NCBI GenBank assembly: GCA_965221505.1
Contig: CBDCSI010000001.1
Coordinates: 2,232,001-2,296,000 of the forward strand
Length of the DNA stretch: 64,000 nt
DNA from: CAZPXZ01 sp965221505
GTDB taxonomy: Bacteria > Pseudomonadota > Alphaproteobacteria > Rhodobacterales > CAZPXZ01
Direction: 5' to 3'
Part shown: in pieces, positions 27,774-35,828 of the stretch
How positions within the stretch are numbered: position 1 is the stretch's first letter
Layout: each line of letters begins with the position of its first letter
Made by a program: the position numbers and the translations under genes
Notes under the pieces: model-generated
What the model was told of the DNA's origin: nothing
Database searches by the model: none
The model's input: only the letters and a program-made list of their open reading frames with translations

Positions 27774-28493
27774 TCAGTCCATCCTGATTCCGCCGTTGAC
27801 CGCCAGTACCGAACCCGTGGTGAAGGCGGAGTCCCCGGACAGCAGGAAGCATACGGCGGCCGCGATCTCTTCCGGCTTCGCCATGCGCTTCAGCGGCGTC
27901 GATTCGGACAGCGCGGACCTGCGCTCGGGCGGGTGCTCCGCGAGCATGGGCGTCTCGACCGCTCCGGGCGCCACGCAGTTCACGGTTATCGAACGCGGCG
28001 CGAGTTCTTGCGCCATGGACTTGGTCAGCGCCTCGATCCCGCCCTTCGACGCGGCGTATGCGGTGCCGGTGATCACGCCACCCGTCCGGCCGGCGAGCGA
28101 GCCGAGAGTGACGATGCGCCCGCCGTCGACCAGCGACTCCCGCGCCGCAAGACAGCAAAGAAACGGACCGGTCAGGTTGACGGCGAGGATTTCCTCCCAG
28201 CGGTCGGGCGTAAGGTCGGCGAGCTTGCCGACGTCGACGACGCCGGAGGCGAGGACAAGGCCGTAAAGCCGGGGCGCAGCGTCCCGCACCGCCCGGAAGC
28301 CGCGAGACACCGCCGCCCGGTCGGTGACGTCGAAGGCGATCGCCGTACCGCCGGTCTCTTCCGCGACCTGCGCGAGCGCGCTCTCGTCCCTGTCCATGAC
28401 GAACAGGGGCGCGTATCCGAGCGCAGCGGCGCGTCGCGCGACCGCAGCGCCGATGCCGCCGGCCGCGCCGGTGACGGCGAGCGCGCGGGTCAC
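27774..28493 (-). CDS. Short-chain dehydrogenase/reductase
   Basis: 239-aa SDR of the classical type: cofactor loop TGAAGGIGAAVAR near the N-terminus, catalytic Ser in LGSLAGRTGG and YAASKGG (Tyr-x-x-x-Lys), C-terminal GSVLAVNGGIRMD. Its sequence resembles FabG-like 3-oxoacyl reductases. The GTG at 28493 overlaps the CoA ligase stop (GTGA) and has AAAGGA upstream. In this operon it may oxidise or reduce a 3-hydroxyacyl-CoA or a ring hydroxyl. Confidence 0.85.
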   Translation of the reverse strand: MTRALAVTGAAGGIGAAVARRAAALGYAPLFVMDRDESALAQVAEETGGTAIAFDVTDRAAVSRGFRAVRDAAPRLYGLVLASGVVDVGKLADLTPDRWEEILAVNLTGPFLCCLAARESLVDGGRIVTLGSLAGRTGGVITGTAYAASKGGIEALTKSMAQELAPRSITVNCVAPGAVETPMLAEHPPERRSALSESTPLKRMAKPEEIAAAVCFLLSGDSAFTTGSVLAVNGGIRMD

Positions 28494-29848
28494 GGCGTCG
28501 ATTCCTTTCTCCGGTCGACGACCCTGCGCGCCTTCAGCGACGCGCCGGGATCGTAGATCTCCCCGGCCTCGACGATCTCGACCTCCGGTCGCACGCCCGT
28601 CGCGGCCCTGACCGCCTCGCGAAGCGCGCATACGGGTCCGGACCCGGCCCTCGGCGCGACTCGCAGGCGCATCACGTCCATCGAGAGCGGATCGCGAGGA
28701 TTCTCGCGGTCGAGCACGATCTGGAATTCGTCCACGCTCCCGTCCGACAGCATGATCTCCGCGACGCAGGCCGGATCGACCAGCATGCCGCGCACCTTCA
28801 CGAGCCCGTCGACCCGTGCGGGAACGTCGAGGAACCGGTCGGTCGCGGCCCCGCAACGGGGACAGGGCGCCCGGGTCAGCGCAGCCACGTCGCCCAGCGA
28901 ATAGCGCAGAAGCACCGTGCCGCGCCGGTCGAGATGGGTCAGAAGGACGAGACCGGCCTCTCCCTCGGGCAACGGGGCGAGAGTCTCCGGGTCCACCACC
29001 TCGAAGTGGAACTGGTCCGGCGCCGGATTGTGCAGGCCGGCGCCGGGGGCGCACTCGACCGAGCCGACCTGCATCTCCGTCGCCGCGTAGGACACGTTGA
29101 CCTGCGGCGCGTCGGCGCCGAGCGCCTTCATTCGCCGGTCGAGATCGTTGCGCATCGCCTCCGTCACCGGCTCGCCGGTCACGAAAGCGAGGCGGACCGC
29201 AGAGTAGTCGGCGCCGAGCGCTTCGGCCCGCATCAGAACGCGACGGACGTAGCTGGCGACGCCCCACAGGATCGTCGCGCGGTGGGTCTCGACGACGCGG
29301 ACGACGTCGTCGATGCCTGCCGACCAGTGAAAGTCCGGCGACGGCCTCCCCGGCATCGGGCTCACTACGGGGATCTTCATGGCGTTCGCCGCGGCGACGG
29401 TCCGCACGAAGGCGCCGTAGGGGTAAAGCGTCATCGGAAAGAGATTGGCGACGAGATCCGTCTTTCGCACCCCCCGGATCTCCAGGGCCCGGCGGTTCGC
29501 CGTCAGAATGCGGAAATGGTCGTGCACCGTCGAGTAGAACGGCGTCGGGCTGCCGCCGCTGGTGCCGGTCGTGTGCATCACGTCGAAGCCGACGCGCGCT
29601 TCCTCCGGCAAGCCGTCGGTCTCCAGGCGAAACGCTTCCGGATCGGCTGCGTAGTCGGCCTTCGAGATCGGCGGAATCCGCGCGATGTCGGAAAGACGCG
29701 CGACGTCGTCCCGCCGCAGTCCCGCCTCGGCGAAGCGCCGGCGGTAGTAAGGGTGCCGGGCGAAGCAGAGATCCATCGTCTCGGCGAATTTCGCTTCCCG
29801 TACCGCGTCGACGGTCTCGCGCGGGCGAAACGGCAGATCGGGAATCAC
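28490..29848 (-). CDS. Phenylacetate-CoA ligase-like adenylate-forming enzyme
   Basis: 452-aa ATP-dependent acyl-CoA ligase of the PaaK type (ANL superfamily). It has the N-terminal FARHPYYRRRFAEAG block seen in PaaK, the phosphate loop HTTGTSGGSPTPF, the adenylate motif SYAATEMQ, and the C-terminal lid with GLVKVRGMLVDP. A zinc-finger-like CPRCG also occurs, as in many PaaK proteins. The substrate is a carboxylic acid, possibly aryl or alicyclic. The GTG at 29848 overlaps the amidohydrolase stop (GTGA). It probably activates the product of the upstream amidohydrolase for the dehydrogenase and reductases of the operon. Confidence 0.85.
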   Translation of the reverse strand: MIPDLPFRPRETVDAVREAKFAETMDLCFARHPYYRRRFAEAGLRRDDVARLSDIARIPPISKADYAADPEAFRLETDGLPEEARVGFDVMHTTGTSGGSPTPFYSTVHDHFRILTANRRALEIRGVRKTDLVANLFPMTLYPYGAFVRTVAAANAMKIPVVSPMPGRPSPDFHWSAGIDDVVRVVETHRATILWGVASYVRRVLMRAEALGADYSAVRLAFVTGEPVTEAMRNDLDRRMKALGADAPQVNVSYAATEMQVGSVECAPGAGLHNPAPDQFHFEVVDPETLAPLPEGEAGLVLLTHLDRRGTVLLRYSLGDVAALTRAPCPRCGAATDRFLDVPARVDGLVKVRGMLVDPACVAEIMLSDGSVDEFQIVLDRENPRDPLSMDVMRLRVAPRAGSGPVCALREAVRAATGVRPEVEIVEAGEIYDPGASLKARRVVDRRKESTP

Positions 29849-30714
29849 GACGCCAGCCCGAAGACCCGGATCGCGTTTTCGCGAAGAAAGGCCCGCCGCG
29901 ACTCGGCGCGCAGGTTCAGCGCCTCCACCTCCCTCCGATAGCGCTCGAACGAGAGAACCGGGAAGTCCGTGCCGTACATGACCTTGCGACGGCCGTAGCT
30001 GTCCAGGAAACGCACGAAGCTCTGCGGCCAGTATTTCGGCGCATGGGCGTCGGCGACGATGTAGACGTTTTCGTGTTTCCAGGCCATGGCCGTCATCTCG
30101 TCGGCCCAGGGGATGCCGACGTGTATGCCGACGAGCTTCAACTCCGGAAAATGGCAGGCGACCGGGTCGAGCGCGATCGGGCGTCCGACGCTCTCGAGCG
30201 GCCGGTTCGGATCGTAGACCAGCGACTGGCCGACCTGGGTCAGAAACGGCACGTCGAGCTCGACGCATTTGGCGTAGAACGGATACCAGCGGGCGTGGTT
30301 CGGCGGCAGCTCGAACCAGTGCGGATAGGCGTGCGCGCCGACGAATCCCAGCTCCCTGACGGCGTGTTCGAGCGCGCGGACGCCCGTCATCCCCTCCGTC
30401 GGGTCGATCCCGGCAAGCCCGCGAAACCGGTCGGGAAAGCGCTTCACGGCTTCCGCCACCGTCTCGTACGGCAGATGCCAGGACCCCGGCAAGCCGAGGG
30501 TCCCGGTCTTGTGCGCGACCAGCAAGGCGCGCTCCGTGCCCGCCTCGTCCATCATTCGCAGCATCTCTTCGTAGCTGTACCCGGCGAGCACGCTGTCGTC
30601 GCGACCGAATTTCCGCTGGTGGAACCGGCCGGACCAGTCGGGCCGCATGCGCACGATCTCCGGCGTGTGCGGGTTGACGACCGTGTCGATGGCGAGGACG
30701 TCGTACCCGCTCAT
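29845..30714 (-). CDS. Amidohydrolase-2 family protein (ACMSD-like)
   Basis: 289-aa TIM-barrel metal-dependent hydrolase/decarboxylase. Recognisable blocks are GFVGAHAYPHW, LVGIHVGIPWADEM and VMYGTDFPVLSFERY, which hold metal and catalytic His and Asp residues. The N-terminal metal motif, normally His-x-His after an Asp, reads DTVVNPHTPE here, so the first His is replaced by Asn; binding or chemistry may be altered. It overlaps the acyl-CoA dehydrogenase (ATGA) and CoA ligase (GTGA) genes. Members may be decarboxylases or lactone/C-C hydrolases as well as amidases, so the reaction is not settled. Confidence 0.82.
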   Translation of the reverse strand: MSGYDVLAIDTVVNPHTPEIVRMRPDWSGRFHQRKFGRDDSVLAGYSYEEMLRMMDEAGTERALLVAHKTGTLGLPGSWHLPYETVAEAVKRFPDRFRGLAGIDPTEGMTGVRALEHAVRELGFVGAHAYPHWFELPPNHARWYPFYAKCVELDVPFLTQVGQSLVYDPNRPLESVGRPIALDPVACHFPELKLVGIHVGIPWADEMTAMAWKHENVYIVADAHAPKYWPQSFVRFLDSYGRRKVMYGTDFPVLSFERYRREVEALNLRAESRRAFLRENAIRVFGLAS

Positions 30715-31871
30715 GGCGCGAGCGCCCTGCCCAGTCCCATGTCGGACGCGATCAGGTCGAGCAGCACCTCGCTCGACCCTTCGCCGAACGTGTAGAGCCG
30801 CGCGTCGCGCCAGAAGCGCTGCATGTCGCTCCCGGCCGCGTATCCCGCACTGGCCGTAATCTGCATCCCCTCCTCCGTCACCCGCTTCAACGTTTCCGTC
30901 GCGGACCACTTGGCCTGGGCCGAGAGCCGTGCGCAATCTTCCCCGCTGTCGATCGCCCAGGCAAGTTTGCGCATCAGGAGCCGCGCCTGGTCGACCTCGG
31001 TCTGCATGACGGCAAGCCGGTGGGCGAGCGTCTGGAAGCGGCCGATCGGCCGGCCGAATTGCACGCGCTCGCGGGCGTGGGCCGCTGCCGTATCGACCGC
31101 CCGCTGCGCGGTTCCGACGACCGCGGCCGAGAGTCCCGCGCGGCCGAAGAACAGCGTCCTCTTCAGGCAGTCGAACCCTGCGCCGCGCTCGCCCAGAAGC
31201 GCGTCCCGACCGACGCGGACCCCGTCGAACGAGATCTCGAAGGTCTGGGAACAGCGATTGCCGACCGTCTCGAGCCGGGTCATCGAAACCCCTTCGGCGT
31301 CCGGGGGCACGAGAAACAGGCTTACGCCCGCCCCTCCTCTCCCGTCCGCCCCGGTGCGGGCTGCGACCACGAGGCGGAGCGCCGCGGCAGCGCCGCTGAT
31401 CCAGAGCTTCCGCCCGAAGAGCCGCCAGGCATCTCCCTCCGGTTCGGCGCGCGTGCGAAGCGCACCCGCGTCGCTTCCGGCCTCCGCTTCGGTGAGAGCG
31501 AGCGCAAACGCCCCTTCTCCCGCGAGCAGCCGCGGCAGAAACGAGTCGCGCTGCGACTTCGAGCCCGAGGCCAGGAGCGTCATGATCCCGAAGCAGGTCA
31601 CGCGATTGAAGAGCAGGGCGGCCATGGTGGCGTGATAGCCGAGCCGCTCCTGAACCCGCGCCACGGTCCGCCAGCCTGCGCCGCTGCCGCCGTCGCTCTC
31701 CGGGACGGCGAGGCCGAGGAGCCCCGTTTCCGCCATCGCCGGAAGCAGGTGATAGGGCGGGTCTGCCTCGGCGTCCCGGCGTCGCACCTCTTCCGGCGGA
31801 AGGTGCCGCGCCATGAGCCGGTCGACGCCGTCGAGCAGCGATCGTCGTTCTTCGTCGGTATCGAATTTCAT
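30711..31871 (-). CDS. Acyl-CoA dehydrogenase
   Basis: 386-aa FAD enzyme introducing an alpha,beta double bond into an acyl-CoA. Blocks: GLLGLAVPESDGGSGAGW, FALALTEAEAGSDAGALRTRAE, RRERVQFGRPIGRFQ-like region, and the C-terminal YTFGEGSSEVLLD where the catalytic Glu is expected. First gene of the five-gene minus-strand operon; its stop overlaps the amidohydrolase start. It is clearly different from the isovaleryl-CoA dehydrogenase at 10.5 kb, whose catalytic Glu lies elsewhere. Electron acceptor is presumably ETF. Confidence 0.9.
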   Translation of the reverse strand: MKFDTDEERRSLLDGVDRLMARHLPPEEVRRRDAEADPPYHLLPAMAETGLLGLAVPESDGGSGAGWRTVARVQERLGYHATMAALLFNRVTCFGIMTLLASGSKSQRDSFLPRLLAGEGAFALALTEAEAGSDAGALRTRAEPEGDAWRLFGRKLWISGAAAALRLVVAARTGADGRGGAGVSLFLVPPDAEGVSMTRLETVGNRCSQTFEISFDGVRVGRDALLGERGAGFDCLKRTLFFGRAGLSAAVVGTAQRAVDTAAAHARERVQFGRPIGRFQTLAHRLAVMQTEVDQARLLMRKLAWAIDSGEDCARLSAQAKWSATETLKRVTEEGMQITASAGYAAGSDMQRFWRDARLYTFGEGSSEVLLDLIASDMGLGRALAP

Positions 31872-32142
31872 CGCCTTCGCCCGGCCGTCGGTATCGTCAA
31901 TGACGCACTATCGCCGCATCGCCTCCACTCGCGCAAGGCGTCCTCGGTACCGGCACGACGGCCGAAGTCGTCCGAGCCGCCCCGCGCACGCGCGTCCATT
32001 CGTCCCGCACCCGCCGGCCGAAACGCGCCGTAGACCGTGTTGCGACGCGAAATGACCGGACCGCCCGCCTTGCCGGGGCGGAACGAGACTGGCATGCTTC
32101 TTCTGGTCGGCATAAGGGGGACAAGGAACCCGGTTCGTTCGC

Positions 32143-33705
32143 ATGGTTGCGGATACGGAGAGCGACGCGGTGATCGTGGGCGCGGGAGCGGCCGGCGCGG
32201 CGGCGGCCTGGCGTCTGGCGAGCCGGGGACTCCGCGTCACCTGTCTCGAACGGGGCGATTGGGTCGACCCCACCGCGTCGGCGTCGACGGACGCGAATTG
32301 GGAGTTGCTCCGACAGGGCCCGTGGCATCCGAGCCCGAACCGGCGTCGGGGCCGGGCGGACTGTCCGGTGGACGACCGCGAGAGCCCGATCGAGCCGCTC
32401 TGTTTCGCCGGCGTGGGCGGCAGCACGGTCATGTGGTCCTGCCACTTTCCCCGCCTGCACCCGAGCGACTTCGCCGCCGCAAGCCTCGACGGCGTGGGCG
32501 ACGACTGGCCGATCCGATACGGGGACCTCGCGCCCTGGTACGACCTGAACGAGCGGATGATGGGCGTCGCGGGTCTCGCCGGAAACCCGGCCTACCCGCC
32601 GACGGACGCATACCGACATCCGCCCGTGGGCCTCGCCCCCGGAGCGCGGCGGGTCGCGGAGGCGTTCAACCGTCTCGGCTGGTCCTGGTGGCCGGCGGAT
32701 CTCTCGATTCGAACCGGCTCGGGGCCCGATACGTGCAACCATTGCGGCCCCTGCGAGTTGCATTGCCCGCGTCGCGCGAAAGGATCGGCAGACCTGCGCT
32801 ACTGGCCCGCCGCGCTCTCCCTGGGCGCGCGCCTGCTCACCGGAGTGCGGGCGGTCGACGTCGAGACGGAAGGAGGGCGGGCGACCGGCGTCGTCGCCTC
32901 CGACGGACGCGTGCGGAGGCGCCATCGCGCCCCGGTCGTGATACTCGCCGCCAACGGCATCGGCACCCCGAGACTCCTGCTCCTGAGCGGGCTGGCGAAT
33001 CGGAGCGGGCTCGTCGGACGACGGCTGATGCTGCATCCCCTGGCCCGCGTCGCCGGGACGTTCGACGAGCCGGCGCAGGGCCATCGCGGCATCGCGGCCG
33101 GCGCGCTGGTCAGCCACCACTTCTACGAGACCGACGCCGCCCGGGGATTTCGTCGCGGCGTAAAGCTGCAGGGACTCGGCACCCACGGGCCGGCGCTCAC
33201 CGCGCTCGGCTCTCTCGGACGGCGGCTTCCCTGGGGGCGCGGCCATCACGCGGAATTCGCCCGAACCTTCGGCCACGCCTTCAGCCTCTCGATCTGCAGC
33301 GACGACATGCCGGATTCGCAAAACCGGATCACCCTCTCCGACGATCTCGCTGACAGCGACGGGTTGCCTGCGCCGAAGATGCGATACCGCGTGCCCGAAG
33401 AGGCCAAGGCGGCGCTCGACTTCGGGCGGGCCCGGGCGAGAGAGGCGCTCGTCGAGGCGGGCGCGCGGCGTCTCGTCGAGACGGAGCTGGTCGCCGGCGC
33501 CGGGTTCCACCTGATGGGAACGGCGCGAATGGGAGACGACCCCGAGACTTCGGTCGTCGACCGATGGGGCGAGGCGCATGACGTCGACGGCCTCTTCGTT
33601 CTCGACGGCTCGGTCTTCGTGACGGCCGGGGCCGCGAATCCGACCAATACGATTCAGGCTCTGGCGCTGCGCGGCGCAGACCGAATCGCCGGAGCCGCTG
33701 GATAG
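32143..33705 (+). CDS. GMC oxidoreductase with Fe-S cysteine motif, copy 1
   Basis: 520-aa FAD-dependent alcohol/sugar dehydrogenase. The N-terminal dinucleotide loop is VGAGAAGAAAAWRL; the catalytic region near the C-terminus is GFHLMGTARMG with Asn in NPTNT. Cys198, Cys201, Cys204 and Cys208 form CNHCGPCELHCP, a ferredoxin-like motif suggesting an iron-sulfur cluster, as in FAD-glucose dehydrogenase and gluconate dehydrogenase relatives. No signal peptide is visible. A paralogue with the cysteines at the same residue numbers is encoded at 43774-45366; only that one has a small subunit. It stands alone between a divergent operon and the 34 kb operon, and might share that subunit. Confidence 0.88.
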   Translation: MVADTESDAVIVGAGAAGAAAAWRLASRGLRVTCLERGDWVDPTASASTDANWELLRQGPWHPSPNRRRGRADCPVDDRESPIEPLCFAGVGGSTVMWSCHFPRLHPSDFAAASLDGVGDDWPIRYGDLAPWYDLNERMMGVAGLAGNPAYPPTDAYRHPPVGLAPGARRVAEAFNRLGWSWWPADLSIRTGSGPDTCNHCGPCELHCPRRAKGSADLRYWPAALSLGARLLTGVRAVDVETEGGRATGVVASDGRVRRRHRAPVVILAANGIGTPRLLLLSGLANRSGLVGRRLMLHPLARVAGTFDEPAQGHRGIAAGALVSHHFYETDAARGFRRGVKLQGLGTHGPALTALGSLGRRLPWGRGHHAEFARTFGHAFSLSICSDDMPDSQNRITLSDDLADSDGLPAPKMRYRVPEEAKAALDFGRARAREALVEAGARRLVETELVAGAGFHLMGTARMGDDPETSVVDRWGEAHDVDGLFVLDGSVFVTAGAANPTNTIQALALRGADRIAGAAG

Positions 33706-34023
33706 TTAACGCCCGGCGCCGGCGTCCGACGACGGGGATGCGATACCGGTTCGCCCTCCCCTCCTTTCGGGCGGCCGCGCGGACCTCGACAAGCCCTCGG
33801 AGACCGTCGCTCCGGGGCGTTCGCCGGGCCGCCGTCGCCAGCCGCCACGGAGACGACCGACGCGACGGGGCCGCGAATCGGCGCCGAGGACGAACCGGCT
33901 CGCCGCGCGAGTCCTGAGCGGCGTGGACAATAGGGTATATTGTTATATCATTATGCCAATTCAGGCAGGAGCTACGCAACGACGTATTCCGCCCTGCCGG
34001 GGCCGACGCCGGAAGGGGAACAA
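33706..34023. other. Promoter region of the 34 kb operon
   Basis: 318 bp between the first GMC gene and the TauD-type gene. Its first 220 bp is GC-rich with nothing recognisable; the last 100 bp holds the shared AT-rich operator and the ribosome-binding site GGAAGGGG (34011-34018). Confidence 0.6.
33922..33953 (+). promoter_or_regulatory. Predicted GntR operator and promoter, site 1
   Basis: Contains GGTATATTGTTATATCATTA (33934-33953), identical to 59403-59422. The surrounding 32 bp match that site at 29 positions, including TGGACA (33924-33929). TGGACA with TATCAT (33946-33951), 16 bp apart, reads as a -35/-10 pair directed at the TauD-type gene 70 bp downstream, so a bound repressor would block RNA polymerase. 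Regulator identity is inferred from the second copy next to a GntR/HutC gene. Confidence 0.75.
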
Positions 34024-35064
34024 GTGTCCGTGCACGAGCGCGCAGGGGAACGGGTCGCCGCGACGCGGCTGCCGGCGGGCGATCCGCCGGCGCGCGGCTG
34101 GGACCGGCAGACGCTCGCCGGCGACGGCCTGGCGCATTTCTACGATCTCACGCCCGAGGCGTGCCGTCAGGTTGCGGCGGCGCTGGAATTCGCCCGGGCG
34201 AACGGGCTGGACGCCGACACGGTCGAGCAGGAAGACTTTCGCGTCCCCGCCTTCGCCAGGGACGTGCCGCGGCTTCGCGAACGACTCGATACCGGACGCG
34301 GCTTCGTGATCCTCCGCGGCGACGGGCTGGCCGACCTGTCCGAGCGCGACGCGGAAATCGTCGCCTGGGGGCTGTGCAACTATCTCGGACGTCCGATTCG
34401 CCAGGGGATCGACCGCGACCGGCGCTTCTTCACCGTCGCCGACAAGGGCGCGCTGAACACCGATCCGACCCGGATCGGGGCGAGCCCGAAGCGCTCGGCG
34501 AAGCACACCGACAACGGCTGCCTGGAGCCGCGCCCGCCGGACTATCTGGGCCTGTTCTGCGTTCGCGCTTCGGCCGAAGGGGGCGACAGCACGATCGTGT
34601 CCGCCCGCACCGTCTACGAAACCGGCGTGGCGGAGCGCCCGGACCTCATGCCGCACTTTTTCAGGAACTACCGGTTCCGTGCGCCGCAAGCCCATGTGTG
34701 GCCCAGCCGCGGGCCCACCGTCGAGAAGCCGATACTCGATACCGGCGCGGGAGAGCTGCGCATACACTACGCCCGCGTGATGATCGAGCCGGGGATGGAG
34801 ATGGCCGGCACGCCTCTCTCCGATCGGGAGCGCGAGGCGCTCGACTATCTCGACGAGGTAATCGAGCGGCCGGAGCTGAATTTCCGCCATGTGCTGCGCC
34901 CGGGAGAACTCCTGGCTCTGAACAACCGCGCGCTGCTGCACGGGCGCGAGGCGTTTCCGCCGGGACGCGCGGGCGGGCGGACGCTGAAGCGATTCTGGAT
35001 GCGGCGGCGGCATGCCGGCCCCGGAGACGATCCCGTGGCGCTCGACCGGGAGGAACTGGCGTGA
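34024..35064 (+). CDS. TauD/TfdA-family Fe(II)/2-oxoglutarate dioxygenase
   Basis: 346-aa dioxygenase. The iron ligands are His161 and Asp163 (KHTDNG) and distal His306 (NRALLHGREAF), with 2-oxoglutarate Arg near residue 323. It hydroxylates an unknown substrate, consuming O2 and 2-oxoglutarate; nothing ties it to taurine. I use the GTG at 34024, 5 bases after AAGGGG; the ATG at 33940 lies inside the predicted operator and would put coding sequence in the promoter. First gene of a twelve-gene run whose members mostly overlap by a few bases. Probably controlled by the GntR protein at 58.6 kb. Confidence 0.87.
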   Translation: MSVHERAGERVAATRLPAGDPPARGWDRQTLAGDGLAHFYDLTPEACRQVAAALEFARANGLDADTVEQEDFRVPAFARDVPRLRERLDTGRGFVILRGDGLADLSERDAEIVAWGLCNYLGRPIRQGIDRDRRFFTVADKGALNTDPTRIGASPKRSAKHTDNGCLEPRPPDYLGLFCVRASAEGGDSTIVSARTVYETGVAERPDLMPHFFRNYRFRAPQAHVWPSRGPTVEKPILDTGAGELRIHYARVMIEPGMEMAGTPLSDREREALDYLDEVIERPELNFRHVLRPGELLALNNRALLHGREAFPPGRAGGRTLKRFWMRRRHAGPGDDPVALDREELA

Positions 35065-35792
35065 GCCGGCGAATTCCGGTCCGGGTGGCACGGCTCGCCG
35101 GCGGAACGGACGACGCCGAGTTCGAAATCGCGCGCATGTACAATTTCGGCTCCGCGACCCGCGACCCCGAGACGGCCGTGGCCCATCAGGAAGAGGTCGC
35201 GAAATCGGGCATTCGCATCGCCTTCGACGTGCCGGCGCCACGCATCTATCCGATCGCGGTCCATGCGCTGAGCGCGGACGGCGAGTTGTTCGTGCAGTCG
35301 GACCGCACGTCCGGCGAGGTCGAGATCGTCGTCCATGTCGGCGACGAGGTCCATGTCGGCGTCGGCTCGGACCACACCGACCGTGCGCTGGAGACCGTGT
35401 CGATCCCGGGTTCCAAACAGGCCTGCGCCAATCACCTCGCGCCGGAGTTCTGGCCCTACGAGGAGATGGCCGGCAGCTGGGACGAATGCGTCCTCAGGAG
35501 CTGGGTGGACGGTCGGCTCTACCAGGAGGTCGGCGTCGACGCGTTCCTGCGGCCCGAGCGCATCCTGGCCCTGTTGCGCGAGAGAGTGGACGCCGTGCCG
35601 GAGCGCGGCTTCATGGTCTTTTGCGGCACCGTCGCGAGCGTCGACAAGGCGCTCGGCTTCGGAACCGACTGGCGCTACGAACTGGAGGCCCCCGACGGGC
35701 GCCGGATCGGGGCGGCCTATCGGGTCACCGACGTTCTGGGAGAGGTGAAGCCGGACTATCGCGTCCCGTTCTTCAACCCCGCCTCCCCCTGA
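35061..35792 (+). CDS. DUF2848 family protein
   Basis: 243-aa protein of the DUF2848 family, recognised by GVGSDHTDRALE, GSKQACANHLAPEFWPYEEMAGSWDE, VLRSWVDG and the C-terminal VKPDYRVPFFNP. I know of no established function. It has no signal peptide or membrane segment. The GTG overlaps the dioxygenase stop (GTGA), so it is made together with the oxygenase and may process its product. Some sequence flavour suggests a hydrolase-like fold, but I cannot show catalytic residues. Confidence 0.85.
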   Translation: MSRRIPVRVARLAGGTDDAEFEIARMYNFGSATRDPETAVAHQEEVAKSGIRIAFDVPAPRIYPIAVHALSADGELFVQSDRTSGEVEIVVHVGDEVHVGVGSDHTDRALETVSIPGSKQACANHLAPEFWPYEEMAGSWDECVLRSWVDGRLYQEVGVDAFLRPERILALLRERVDAVPERGFMVFCGTVASVDKALGFGTDWRYELEAPDGRRIGAAYRVTDVLGEVKPDYRVPFFNPASP

Positions 35793-35828
35793 ATCTGCAG
35801 AATTCCCAGACAACACGGAGGAACGGAC

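Noticed and set aside
25331..27787. Plus-strand 818-codon frame over the FadH-like gene
   Set aside because: It is the mirror of a real flavoprotein gene and has no domain of its own.
34024..35064. Taurine dioxygenase as specific function of the TauD-type gene
   Set aside because: No taurine transporter or sulfur genes accompany it; only the iron and 2-oxoglutarate residues are supported.
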